Shown: positions 25,351-34,212, counted from the first letter of the stretch. The stretch is DNA of 64,000 nucleotides from Parvularcula bermudensis HTCC2503 (GCF_000152825.2 NC_014414.1:2356001-2420000), one strand, 5' to 3'. Made by a program: numbers and translations. The notes: generated from the letters alone by a model not told the origin.

Positions 25351-26097
25351 TTAGAAAGGCGTTTGCAGACCCAAGACAGGACCGGACAGTTTGGCGTCGA
25401 CATCGGTGGGTCCGAACTCGCGCTCAATCGACAGCTCGCGATAGCCGCCGAGCACAGACCACCTATCGTTGATCCGATATCCGACCCCGCCAAAAGCCTG
25501 CCAGGTTAAGTCGGCAGAGTCGCCTATACCAAAGCCGCCAACTTCTCCGAACGCCACGCCGTACAGCTTTGGACCGTAGTTGCGGTGCAACCGGGCGGCG
25601 ATCACGAGATCCACCCACCCCCCATCGTCTGTATAGGACGCACTTGGGGTGTCGCTGAGGCCAACTAGCCGGGTCTCGATGGCCGCGTCGGTGTACCGGG
25701 CACCGCTGCCAAGCTCGAACCGCGTGTTGGGGCCGTCGATGACGGCGTAGGACGTATAGGCGCTCAGCATGGTGACCCGGCTCTCAACTTTCACCAGCGA
25801 AAACATACCGCCAAGCGGTGATGCGTCCTCAGTCTCGAGATCCGCGAAGAGGAGGTCTGCGGTGAGGGACCACCGACCGTTTCGGGCGTCGATCGCGCCG
25901 AAAAAGGCCATATCGAGCGAGTCCACGATATCGCCGAAGTCGGCGTCAGCTTCGATCTCACCGAGGGGTATTTCGACTGTCGTGGAGGCGCCAGGGAACC
26001 AGGCGTAGAACGTGGTCATCACGTCCCAGTCGTTTTGGGAGAAGGCGGGGGTGGGGAAAGCAATAGCAAGTAACAAAAGTACCCGTTTAATCAACAT
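25351..26097 (-). CDS. Outer-membrane beta-barrel protein
   Basis: The ATG at 26097 has GGAGG about nine bases upstream and opens a clean signal peptide (MLIKRVLLLLAIAFPTPAFS, cleaved near SQ). The mature part of about 228 residues alternates hydrophobic and polar residues, with strands such as WSVLGGYRELSIEREF, and ends in an aromatic Phe (LGLQTPF), as in small outer-membrane barrels. The frame is open to 26139 but without support. In the sulfatase island it could let substrate into the periplasm; that is inference. Confidence 0.65.
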   Translation of the reverse strand: MLIKRVLLLLAIAFPTPAFSQNDWDVMTTFYAWFPGASTTVEIPLGEIEADADFGDIVDSLDMAFFGAIDARNGRWSLTADLLFADLETEDASPLGGMFSLVKVESRVTMLSAYTSYAVIDGPNTRFELGSGARYTDAAIETRLVGLSDTPSASYTDDGGWVDLVIAARLHRNYGPKLYGVAFGEVGGFGIGDSADLTWQAFGGVGYRINDRWSVLGGYRELSIEREFGPTDVDAKLSGPVLGLQTPF

Positions 26098-26340
26098 TAC
26101 GAAAGCCCTCCGTAAAAAGAGTTCAGAGTTGAGATACATAACACGTCAGCTTCTTCACAGTGCAGCGGCGACTGGCTTCAAGATCGATCCGTTTAATGAC
26201 CACCGAGTTGTCGCACGATCATCGGTGCCCCGACCGTCCCTCACTGACGTTCTCGTTACGCGCTTGAAGTGAGCGCCTTCACTTCCTTTTCCTCAATCGT
26301 CTGTTGTTGAGAAAGCTCAGCCCGGGCCAAAGACTATTCA

Positions 26341-27267
26341 TCACTGACCAACCACAAGACCGGCACGGTCGCTATCCAACGGCCTATCTCGAACGATCCG
26401 GAATCCGAGATGGGCCGTACTAAAATCGGGCTCAAAAGCCTCTCGAGCCGCAGCGCGATAGCGGCGACAATAGTTTTTGCTACACAGGAATGAGCCGCCT
26501 TTGATCGTGAACCGCGGCGTGCCTGCGGCAAAGGGACTATCGGTCCATTCCCAGACATTCCCGATCATATCGTAGGCCCCGATGCGGCCTGGCCGGTAGC
26601 AGCCGACGGGCGCCGTGCCGATGAACCCGTCCTCGGCGGAGTTGATGAGGGGGAAGATCCCTGTCCAGACATTGGCACGGGCTTCGCCATTGGGACCACG
26701 CATCCCTGAGTCCGGATCATTCGGATCGAAAAGGCCAAGGCTGGCCGCGTATTCCCATTCGACCTCGGTCGGCAGGCGCCCGCCTACCCATTCAGCATAG
26801 GCGTGCGCATCGGCCAATGAGATGTGTACCACCGGATGCAGCGCGAGACCATCAAGCGTCGACCCCTCACCGCCTGGTGTTCGCCAACTGGCTTCAGGAT
26901 CAAGGCGCCACCACGACATCGGGTTCTGGGGTGTTACGGTGGTGCGGAACTGCGCTGAGCCGCCATTTCGCTCCGCGTCCGTGATATAGCCAGTTGCTTC
27001 GACGAACCGCGCAAACTGACTGTTTGTAACTTCATGGACCTGCAGCTCAAACGGCGAGACGAAAACCCGCTCCGGCCGTCCCTCTTCCGGATAGACCGGA
27101 TCAGCCGCTTTGACGAACCCACCGCCCGGCACCTCGATGAAACCTCCGAGTTCGTTCGACGTGAGACAGGAGGGCGGCGACGGCGGCATCACCCGCGGCC
27201 AAAAGGTAATAGCCGCAACAGCTAACAAGCCAGCGCCGCCGATCAGGAGGCCGGTGCGTCTGTTCAT
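26341..27267 (-). CDS. Formylglycine-generating enzyme (SUMF1/FGE family)
   Basis: A 308-residue protein with an N-terminal hydrophobic anchor (residues 6-23) followed by the complete FGE fold: FIEVPGGGFVKA, EVTNSQFARFVEATGY, GGRLPTEVEWEYAA, AYDMIGNVWEWT and HLGFRIVR. The active-site segment KGGSFLCSKNYCRRYR keeps both cysteines (Cys262 and Cys267), matching Cys336 and Cys341 of human SUMF1. It should therefore be a true oxidase converting the sulfatase Cys to formylglycine rather than a cysteine-less FGE-like domain. It belongs to the same unit as the Cys-type arylsulfatase. The anchor suggests the catalytic domain is periplasmic. Confidence 0.9.
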   Translation of the reverse strand: MNRRTGLLIGGAGLLAVAAITFWPRVMPPSPPSCLTSNELGGFIEVPGGGFVKAADPVYPEEGRPERVFVSPFELQVHEVTNSQFARFVEATGYITDAERNGGSAQFRTTVTPQNPMSWWRLDPEASWRTPGGEGSTLDGLALHPVVHISLADAHAYAEWVGGRLPTEVEWEYAASLGLFDPNDPDSGMRGPNGEARANVWTGIFPLINSAEDGFIGTAPVGCYRPGRIGAYDMIGNVWEWTDSPFAAGTPRFTIKGGSFLCSKNYCRRYRAAAREAFEPDFSTAHLGFRIVRDRPLDSDRAGLVVGQ

Positions 27268-27316
27268 GGTCGGGAGCCTAAGGTTCTACGTTTCTGCATT
27301 TAGGGCAATGAGACAA

Positions 27317-27826
27317 TCATTGGACAGTGTATTTCAATGTGGCGAGCGCAATGCCAAGACTGCCCACCGACACCGCGCCTATCACCGGGTGCCACGCATC
27401 GCGGCTGACGACCCAGCCGACACGCGCGCCAAGCGTCACCAGGAGGAGGACGCAGAAGGCTTGCGAGAGGGAGAACGCGACGGTTGCGGGCAGCCATCCC
27501 AAACCCACCGCGACGAACAGAGCCGTCGGCACATTTACGACACTGATCATCGATTGACCGCCGGACCAGGCAGCACAGATCGCGGTGACCGTCAGCACCC
27601 GCTCCCCGGTTTCGACCGCATGGGACAGGAGAACCGCAAGTCCCCTCGCGAGAGTCATGGCGAGGACGGAACCAAACAGGATGAGGGCCGGCCGAAACGG
27701 CGCGTCTGACCGAAACTCCAGTGCCATCAAGACACTGAGGACCATGATCGCGCCGTATATCAGGCCGAAGGATGCCTTCTCGAACGTCTTCCAGGCGAGA
27801 TGGGGCAAGAAGGTAGGTGCCCTCAT
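27317..27826 (-). CDS. Polytopic membrane protein of unknown function
   Basis: A 169-residue protein with about five hydrophobic segments (near residues 20-37, 45-66, 77-90, 98-128 and 145-165). I do not recognise the family. It lies between the DJ-1-like and FGE genes in the island unit, with gaps of about 50 bases on both sides, which argues for co-expression with the sulfatase system. GGGGA lies upstream of the ATG at workable spacing. Confidence 0.6.
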   Translation of the reverse strand: MRAPTFLPHLAWKTFEKASFGLIYGAIMVLSVLMALEFRSDAPFRPALILFGSVLAMTLARGLAVLLSHAVETGERVLTVTAICAAWSGGQSMISVVNVPTALFVAVGLGWLPATVAFSLSQAFCVLLLVTLGARVGWVVSRDAWHPVIGAVSVGSLGIALATLKYTVQ

Positions 27827-27872
27827 TGCTCATCAGTCCCCGCCGGTTCGCCTGTTTCGTCTGTTCAGCATA

Positions 27873-28706
27873 TTATCGATTGCTCTCGGTCGCCATCTTT
27901 TCGAGGATCCGATGTGCCGTCTCGTAGCCACTATTTTGATTTTGGCCGGTGATGATGTTGCGATCGATCGAGGTATGGGTCGTGAACGGATCGAACCAGG
28001 CGTGCTGACATTCAAAAAGGGCCCCCGCTTTGACAAGCTCTTCCTCCGGGTGCTTCGGCGTGACGGCAATACCGAAGCTATTGATCTGATTGTTGGTCAC
28101 GCCAGTCACGCGGCGCCCTTTGACAAGAAGCTCCCCGTCGAGCCCCTTCGCTGAGACCAGACCCAGCGCACCGTGACAGACGGAGCCCAGGATCTTGCCC
28201 GACGCATTCGCTTTCGTGACCAGCTCAGCCAACACGTCACTCTGCGCGAGATCGTAGGCGGCGCCCCATCCGCCAGCCATGAAGATCACGTCGTAGTCGT
28301 CGGGATCGATCTCCGCCACCGGCTTGGAGTTTTTCAGCTTTTTCATCGCCGCAGCGTCCGCCATGAACCGCTTATCCTCCGCACACGCGAGCGGCCACGA
28401 CCAGGAGGGCGGCTGTATCGGAATTTCTCCGCCCTTGATCGACGCCATATCGACATCCAGTCCCGCGTCGATGAAGGCATAATAGGGCACCGTGAATTCA
28501 GACCCAAAGGCGCCGGTCTTGCGGGGCGTCGGATCAAGCTTGTTATGGCTGGTGCAGATGACGAGGGCGCGCCGGCCTTTCAGATCGAAGGGCGGGACCG
28601 TGTAGTGCCGGTGCAGCCCCAAGGCCTGAAGGAGGCGAGGAAGAAGGAAGTAGGTCGCCACCGCGAGGATCAGCAGAGACACGAGGATAATGAAAAACAA
28701 TTGCAT
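27873..28706 (-). CDS. Membrane-anchored DJ-1/PfpI (Hsp31-like) protein
   Basis: A 277-residue protein. Residues 2-24 form an N-terminal TM anchor. The remainder is a DJ-1/PfpI domain of the Hsp31 type: DDYDVIFMAGGWGAAYDLAQ, then the nucleophile elbow GSVCHGALGLVS with Cys177-His178. The family includes chaperones, glyoxalases and amidases. An anchored form inside a sulfatase operon is unusual, and its substrate cannot be inferred. It starts 50 bases after the sulfatase stop. Confidence 0.8.
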   Translation of the reverse strand: MQLFFIILVSLLILAVATYFLLPRLLQALGLHRHYTVPPFDLKGRRALVICTSHNKLDPTPRKTGAFGSEFTVPYYAFIDAGLDVDMASIKGGEIPIQPPSWSWPLACAEDKRFMADAAAMKKLKNSKPVAEIDPDDYDVIFMAGGWGAAYDLAQSDVLAELVTKANASGKILGSVCHGALGLVSAKGLDGELLVKGRRVTGVTNNQINSFGIAVTPKHPEEELVKAGALFECQHAWFDPFTTHTSIDRNIITGQNQNSGYETAHRILEKMATESNR

Positions 28707-28756
28707 TGAATGGCCCTTTCAACAGCGATGCGGCAGTGATCTGATCGACGGAGAGG

Positions 28757-30523
28757 TCAGGCGCTGCGACCCCGCAGCCACTGACGCCCAAACTTGAGTC
28801 CGAAGACCCCAGCTGCGGCGATGACGAGGAGAAAGCCCACCATATGCGGCCAGTATTTGTGGATCACTTTCGAGGTGAGATTGGTGGCCAGCACTTCAAT
28901 GGCGTACTCGCCCGGCCCCACCTCATAGACACCCACGTCCTCTGCATAGGAACGATATTCCGCCAGCATATCCTCGAAGAGTGCCGGGTTCTCCCCTGAC
29001 AGATCGATGGTTTCGCCCGGATCCACGGACAGATCGTAAAGGCGCCATTGCGCATCACCCAGCGGCGGAGTGTTGCGGGTGATCTTCCATTTGCCGCGAT
29101 AGAGGGCCGCATTGCCGCTCACCTCAAACGCGAAACTTTCATCATCCGTATAGGTAATATCTGTCTGGCCTGAGAGCATCGGCAGCACGCTCCGCCCATA
29201 GAACTGAGCTGGGTCGTAAGAAACGTCAGCCACGTCGAGTATTGTCGGCACCAGATCCGCCACGTGAACAGGCGCGTGCTCGACGCCAGAAGCGGGAATG
29301 CCCGGACCAGCCACGACCATCGGGACGCGCAGGCCGCCCTCGCTGCCATAGAACTTATACAGATCGAAGGGAGCGGAGAGTACGGACGCCCATTCGGGGC
29401 CGACCGCTGTCACGCTTTTCCGCTGCCCCAGATTCTCGAAGGAGGTGTCGAAACCCTCCATCCATTGCACAATGCTAAGGCCGACACCCGCGATGCCGTC
29501 GAGGCTCGTCTGGCCAGACTCCGCGCCGTTATCAGACAGCACCATGACGATGGTGTTCTCAAGCTGGCCCGTTGCCTCCAGATGGTCGAGGAGGCGGCCA
29601 ATGTGATAGTCGGCAGCCTCCATCATGCCGGCATTCACCTGCATTTCGCGGGCCGAAACAGCTTTTTCCTCCGCTGACAGATCGTCCCATGCCCGATGGA
29701 TCTCTGGCACCTCCGCCAACGTGGTGGTCGGCGGCACAAGGCCACGGTCAATCAGGCGGCGCAGGCGTTGCTCCCGCATCTCATCCCACCCGGCCTCAAA
29801 GACGCCGTCATAGCGGTCGACATACTCGCGCGGTGCCTGGATCGGCATATGTGCCGCCTGTAGCGAAAGATAGCCGAAGAACGGCCGATCCGGGTCGCCT
29901 TGATCGACATACTCGATCATCTTGTCGACCAAGGTCTTTGACGAATAATAGTCGTCCGGGAGCGTCGTCGGCTCTCCGTCCTCGAACCATTCGACCGAGT
30001 GGGAACCGGGCAGGTAAGGCTTAGCGTCGTAATTACCGCCGCCGGTGGCATCCATAACGAAGGAGCGCTGAAAGCCGAACTTGCTTGGAAGGTTCGCGCC
30101 GATTTCACCGATGCCCCATTTCCCGCTAACATAGGTCTGGTAACCGGCGTCAGACAGTATGGTGCCGATTGTCTCTTGATCGGGCGCCCATCGCATCGAA
30201 TAGCCGGGGGCTGATCGCATATCCTTCGTCACCGTCTCCACCAGCGTCCCCATGCCGACTTGGTGGTTGTCCATCCCCGTCATCAGCATGGCGCGCGTCG
30301 GCCCGCAAAACGGCGACGTATAGTACCGAGACAGAATGATCCCGCGCTCCGCAAGCTCGTCGATCCGGGCCGTGCGCGCATCCGCACCATAGGCGCCAAA
30401 CCCGCTGAAACCCACATCATCGAACAGCACAAGGAGGATGTTGGGCCGATCATCCTGCGCATAGGCTGGTACCATGCCGAACGCCGAGACCGCCAACGCG
30501 GTGATGGTGACCAGTTTCCGCAT
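28757..30523 (-). CDS. Arylsulfatase, Cys-type, with C-terminal membrane anchor
   Basis: A 588-residue S1-family sulfatase. The signal peptide is MRKLVTITALAVSAFGMVPAYA. The N-terminal metal site RPNILLVLFDDVGFSGFGAY is followed by the formylglycine signature SPFCGPTRAMLMTG with Cys73, and then the second signature YQTYVSGKWGIGE. The residue to be oxidised is Cys, so an FGE is needed, and one is encoded three genes downstream. Near the C-terminus a hydrophobic helix (VGFLLVIAAAGVFGL) and a basic tail would anchor it in the inner membrane. The ATG at 30523 is preferred over 30541 for its GGAG and its signal peptide. The natural sulfate ester is unknown. Confidence 0.92.
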   Translation of the reverse strand: MRKLVTITALAVSAFGMVPAYAQDDRPNILLVLFDDVGFSGFGAYGADARTARIDELAERGIILSRYYTSPFCGPTRAMLMTGMDNHQVGMGTLVETVTKDMRSAPGYSMRWAPDQETIGTILSDAGYQTYVSGKWGIGEIGANLPSKFGFQRSFVMDATGGGNYDAKPYLPGSHSVEWFEDGEPTTLPDDYYSSKTLVDKMIEYVDQGDPDRPFFGYLSLQAAHMPIQAPREYVDRYDGVFEAGWDEMREQRLRRLIDRGLVPPTTTLAEVPEIHRAWDDLSAEEKAVSAREMQVNAGMMEAADYHIGRLLDHLEATGQLENTIVMVLSDNGAESGQTSLDGIAGVGLSIVQWMEGFDTSFENLGQRKSVTAVGPEWASVLSAPFDLYKFYGSEGGLRVPMVVAGPGIPASGVEHAPVHVADLVPTILDVADVSYDPAQFYGRSVLPMLSGQTDITYTDDESFAFEVSGNAALYRGKWKITRNTPPLGDAQWRLYDLSVDPGETIDLSGENPALFEDMLAEYRSYAEDVGVYEVGPGEYAIEVLATNLTSKVIHKYWPHMVGFLLVIAAAGVFGLKFGRQWLRGRSA

Positions 30524-30579
30524 CTCTCCAGTTCCTCTCATCCTAGGTGAAATATCAGCTTGGGTAATGCGCCCTGATC

Positions 30580-31554
30580 TCAGAACGCAGCGGGATCAGT
30601 ACCATCGCGCCAGACGAGAACGTCCGTATTGGGATTGAGGTCCTCGTTCGGGTCCGTCAGGCCACCTGCCGCGAAAGACACCCGCACCGGCGTGCCTCGC
30701 GTGTCGAGACAAAGCAGGTGGTTGTTGTCCCCATCGGTGAGGTCGGCAAGGGCGAAGGGCGTGACTTCACGCTCCCCGCCTTCAGGAAGGGCGATGGTCA
30801 CCTTGTACATCTCCCGTTCGAGGTCGCCGGGTTCCGCGCCGCCGGGCTTGGTCACCCCACCCGCCCAGGTCGCGCGCACGACTTGCTCGGTGTCGATCGG
30901 GCACCGGCTGCCGCCGCCCCAGACGAGCGACGTGGCCTTCTGGCCCAGTCCCCATTGAGCGGGCGGGACAATTTCGGCCCAGACAAGGGTGGGCCCGGGT
31001 TCGAGCGGGATGGCGTCGACGCTAGCGCCTTTGAAGTTGATGGTGTTGTCGAGGGAGAGGACGTTTCCGACGATTTCCACTATCACCGGAGGGTCTTCCG
31101 CACTCCCATATTCGCCTGCCAGCAAGGCGGTCCGCAACTCACCCGGATCATCCGCAGGCGCCAGCGTCAGGCAGGCAACGTGACCAATTTTGCCAGACGC
31201 CGTGGTCACGCGGAAATCACCTGGTTCGAGCGTTGTCTGGTCGACTTCATGGGAGAAGATCACCGGCATCCCGTCGGCGCCGCCTGCCCCTTCACACGCG
31301 ACGCGGTCCGTCCGCCCCGCGGGCAACGCATTGTCCAATCCGAAGAAGGCGGAGAGGAGCTTCGCCTCTCGCCCATCGCTGTGGCGAGTGTTGGAAACGT
31401 CCGTTGCCGTCGTGTCTTCCTGAGCATAGGCGTCGAGCGTGCGCTCATACCGGGCGATGCCGGTTGCCATGGTGAGCGTTTCGCAGCCCACGAGGCTCGA
31501 GGCCCCAACGATCAATAGCGCGGCCTTCGCCCTAACGCTTGAACAAGTGACCAT
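30580..31554 (-). CDS. Lipoprotein of unknown function
   Basis: A 324-residue protein. The N-terminal signal ends in the lipobox ASSLVGC, predicting a lipid-anchored periplasmic protein. The mature part is beta-rich, has several cysteines and includes paired segments ending VACLTLAPADD and HLLCLDTRGTP. I recognise no family. GGGAG is about nine bases upstream of the ATG. It is the first intact gene of the sulfatase unit, 56 bases before the sulfatase start, so a role as a substrate-binding or sulfatase-associated lipoprotein is plausible but unproven. Confidence 0.65.
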   Translation of the reverse strand: MVTCSSVRAKAALLIVGASSLVGCETLTMATGIARYERTLDAYAQEDTTATDVSNTRHSDGREAKLLSAFFGLDNALPAGRTDRVACEGAGGADGMPVIFSHEVDQTTLEPGDFRVTTASGKIGHVACLTLAPADDPGELRTALLAGEYGSAEDPPVIVEIVGNVLSLDNTINFKGASVDAIPLEPGPTLVWAEIVPPAQWGLGQKATSLVWGGGSRCPIDTEQVVRATWAGGVTKPGGAEPGDLEREMYKVTIALPEGGEREVTPFALADLTDGDNNHLLCLDTRGTPVRVSFAAGGLTDPNEDLNPNTDVLVWRDGTDPAAF

Positions 31555-31722
31555 ATCTTCAGCTCCCCAACTGAGACTGGCAGCTATAGCTACCCGCTGC
31601 GTTCCCGCGATCGTGCCGTAGTCAAACCTTTAACGATAGCGCAGGGCTCCGTGCGACGCGCTTATATCATTCCCCTAGTAGGCTGCGGAAAACGGATGCA
31701 GTAGCTCCAGTGCGGCCAAAAA

Positions 31723-32803
31723 CTATTCATTTTTGACCTCCGTTCTTTGGAGGGCAGCCGCGTCGCGGAACGCGCGAGGGGTCATGCCGGTCCATCTCCT
31801 GAAGCTCCGGGAGAAATTCGATGGCGTATCGTACAAGGTCTTGTGCGATCAGACTAATAGGGTGCGAGCTTCTGCCGAGCAGCTCTTGGGCGCGTCGCTG
31901 GCGAATCTCATCGACCAAACGCCGAAAGGAGGTCCCAGCCATTTCCAGTTGGCGACGCAGTCCGCGCTCTGAGTATCCCAAGGCAGCCGCCGTCTCGCCC
32001 AGAGACCGGGAGAGATTATCGCCCTCTTCCAGAAAGCGCAGCACGCGTTTCGCCGGCGTCTCATCACTTCCGATTGACGTGACCAAGTCTTCGCATAATG
32101 CGAGCAGATGGGGGTGATTGATCGGATCGGCACCGGGGAGCGGCTGGCTCAGGAGAGCTTGCGGAAAGAATAGTCTGTCCTCGTTACATTCAAAGGAAAT
32201 CGGGAAGCCGATATCAATGGCAATCGTCTCCCATCCGTCAGGTTGACGCGCCCTCGTCTCTGCCCTGCACACGACGGAATGGGTACGAAGCATTCTATTG
32301 AGTAGGTTCGCCGAACCGATCAGGGCACTGATATTAGCGCCAAAGCCAGCATTCTCGAGAGCCGCGGTTGACCGCAAGCAGATCGCGACCTCATCACGAC
32401 ATTGCGGCGCGTCTTCCTCCGGCAAGGTGAACTCGATTGCCGAAAAAATGAGGGAGAAGAAGCGCTGCATCACCCGCAGGCCTTCGACGAAAGACGGCGC
32501 GCTCATGGCCGCGAAGGCCGGAAGACCGATATATTGTGCGTCGAACCGCTGAGCGAGGCGTAAGCTAAGGTGAGGATCGCCGGTCAGCGCCACGGCATTG
32601 TGCATCAAGCGGCCAAGCACCTGGTACTCGATGCGAGCCTTCCCGTCGTCAAACGCCTCGGCCGTCAGTCCCGTCCCCGCCAGCAGCGCCTCAGCATGAT
32701 GTCCGTCCTGTCTCAACGTCCGGAAGACGAAGCCGGGGTAAGTGATGGGACACGACGGCCCGCTCTCCGTGGGCACTGCTCGTTCCATTTCTACACCCTG
32801 CAT
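31723..32803 (-). pseudogene. AraC-family regulator with a frameshift in the DNA-binding domain
   Basis: The N-terminal part (arabinose-binding/OruR-like, about residues 25-230) and the first helix-turn-helix (LGETAAALGYSERGLRRQL) are normal. Near 31831-31837 the frame breaks. In the encoded frame the second helix-turn-helix becomes LVRYAIEFLPELQEMDRH. In the next frame it reads YDTPSNFSRSFRRWTGMTPR, the exact consensus end of the family, then runs to a stop at 31723-31725. A loss of two bases (or a gain of one) at the CTTG-TAC point explains this. The unshifted frame ends at 31727. It is either a broken regulator or a sequencing error. It lies upstream of the sulfatase unit. Confidence 0.85.
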
Positions 32804-33236
32804 TTGTCGTTGGCGGTGGCACTAGAATACCCGAATTGGTCGCTACGGGAAGCAGCCCTCAGTCGGCATTGCAAGGGGGCAGTCAACTTGACCGGTATGG
32901 TGGGTCTGCCCGTTCGCGCTTTGTTAAGGGAACGGACTGGTTGGGCGCGTTGCGAGGCTGAGGCTCATGAATGCTTTTGCCTCGGCCGGCTGGCTTGCGC
33001 CGCAAAGAAGCAATCGCTTGGGAAGAAGGTATCTTAGGGGCGGTCGCGCCAGCCCCTTGGCTTCCGTCAGGCTTCAGAGCGCACTCAATGATCAAGAGGT
33101 CCAAGCCTGCCGATTCGATGGACCGAGATTGCCAATATTGGCGATCAGTGCTGCAATTCCGAGAACATTGCGCGAAATGTGTGCGCTAGTTTCTCCGCGG
33201 CCACATTCAAAATTCGCTGTAAGTAATTGAGTTTGC
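32804..33236. other. Gene-poor stretch between tRNA-His and the AraC gene
   Basis: These 433 bases lie just inside the proximal att site, where an integrase gene is normally found. Only short frames (up to about 87 codons) occur, none with recombinase motifs. The AraC promoter must lie at the left end. Confidence 0.5.
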
Positions 33237-33313
33237 TGGTACCGCCTCCCCGGTTCGAACGGGGGACCTCTTGATCCACAATCAAGCGCTCTAACCGACT
33301 GAGCTAAGGCGGC
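33237..33313 (-). tRNA. tRNA-His (GTG), intact, CCA encoded
   Basis: This folds as a complete cloverleaf: acceptor GCCGCCT with AGGCGGT, D-stem GCTC/GAGC, anticodon stem CTTGA/TCAAG around loop TTGTGGA (anticodon GTG), T-stem CCCCG/CGGGG, discriminator A73 and encoded CCA. The 1-72 pair is G-U. A73 with U72 is the unusual histidine identity set described for many alphaproteobacteria. Its 3' 47 bases are repeated at 24470-24516, marking it as the integration site of the sulfatase island. Confidence 0.95.
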
Positions 33314-33408
33314 CCTGAAGGCGGCGAGGATTAGGCGTCCTCGCCGAGAAATTCAAGTCGCGATCCGCCGTGCCTCTGGTCGTTGAACCGGGGCGCTGCG
33401 CGGTCAGA

Positions 33409-34212
33409 TCAGGAACAGCGATAGCCCAAGCGCTGCGCTTCGGTCCGCAAAGTCGTGATCCGATTGTCCGAGCCGGGGTGGGTAGACAGAAATTCGGGGG
33501 GCCGCGACTGATTGGCCGATGCCCGCTGCATGTTCTGCCAGAACTCGATGGCTTCACAGGGATTATATCCGGCCTTCGCCATGAGCCTCAGCCCACCGAC
33601 ATCCGCCTCCAATTCCTGACTGCGACTATGCGGCAGGAGGAACAACGCCATGGCTCCAACACTCGCGGCTGTCAGGGCGCCCTGCTGGCATTGGTCACTT
33701 TCACAGGCGGTCGCACCGATCACCGCCCCCACGCCGAGGACACCGATTTGCGCCAAGGTCGACTGCGCCATACGTTCCTGGCTGTGGTTGAACCGCACAT
33801 GGGCAACTTCGTGGCCGACCACCGCCGCCAGTTGGGCATCGTTCTCCATGATATCCATGATCCCGGTATAAACGCCGATATGGTTGCCGGGCAGCGCGAA
33901 GGCGTTGAGGTCGTCAGAATCAAAAACAACGTAATCCCACGTCGCGGGATCCTCTCCTAAGGCGCGAACGATCTTTGGGGCCACACGATTGAGCCGAGAG
34001 GTATAGCGCGTGTCCGTGGACACTTTCTCTTGCTCTTTGATTTGTGCCCATGCCTGGTCAGCCTGGGCGGCAATCGATCCCGCCCCGCCGATCAGTAATT
34101 GGTTTCGCCCAAGCTCTTCATTGTAGCTGCAGCCAGCAAGACCAAGGGTGAGGAGAGCGAGTCCGGCCACAGCAGACTGTGCGGCACGCTTGAACGGAGA
34201 CAATGTGTGCAT
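33409..34212 (-). CDS. M48-family zinc metalloprotease lipoprotein
   Basis: A 267-residue periplasmic lipoprotein protease (lipobox GLAGC, Cys28) of the LoiP/YcaL/BepA-like M48 group. The zinc motif AVVGHEVAHVRFNH places HExxH at residues 134-138; the third ligand Glu is in SRSQELEADVGG. A C-terminal HPGSDNRI motif is also family-typical. It probably takes part in outer-membrane protein quality control. The frame extends to 34275, but the ATG at 34212 gives a proper lipoprotein signal. It is a single gene beside tRNA-His. Confidence 0.9.
   Translation of the reverse strand: MHTLSPFKRAAQSAVAGLALLTLGLAGCSYNEELGRNQLLIGGAGSIAAQADQAWAQIKEQEKVSTDTRYTSRLNRVAPKIVRALGEDPATWDYVVFDSDDLNAFALPGNHIGVYTGIMDIMENDAQLAAVVGHEVAHVRFNHSQERMAQSTLAQIGVLGVGAVIGATACESDQCQQGALTAASVGAMALFLLPHSRSQELEADVGGLRLMAKAGYNPCEAIEFWQNMQRASANQSRPPEFLSTHPGSDNRITTLRTEAQRLGYRCS

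Larger units (their letters stand above)
24470..33283 (-). mobile_element. tRNA-His-integrated genomic island carrying a sulfatase and its maturase
   Basis: An 8.8-kb segment flanked by direct repeats of the tRNA-His 3' end. All eight genes run leftward: AraC-type regulator (frameshifted), lipoprotein, arylsulfatase, DJ-1/PfpI protein, membrane protein, formylglycine-generating enzyme, outer-membrane protein and DUF4345-like protein. No integrase, relaxase, transposase or phage gene is visible, so the element is either a decayed island or was moved by an integrase encoded elsewhere. Flanking gene-poor stretches (24517-24915 and 32804-33236) are where recombination genes may have been lost. 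Confidence 0.8.

Noticed and set aside
26322-31738. Shared motif ATGAATAGTYTTTGGCC after the FGE gene and after the AraC gene
   Set aside because: The match is only 16 of 17 bases and is expected by chance in a window of this size. No function suggests itself.
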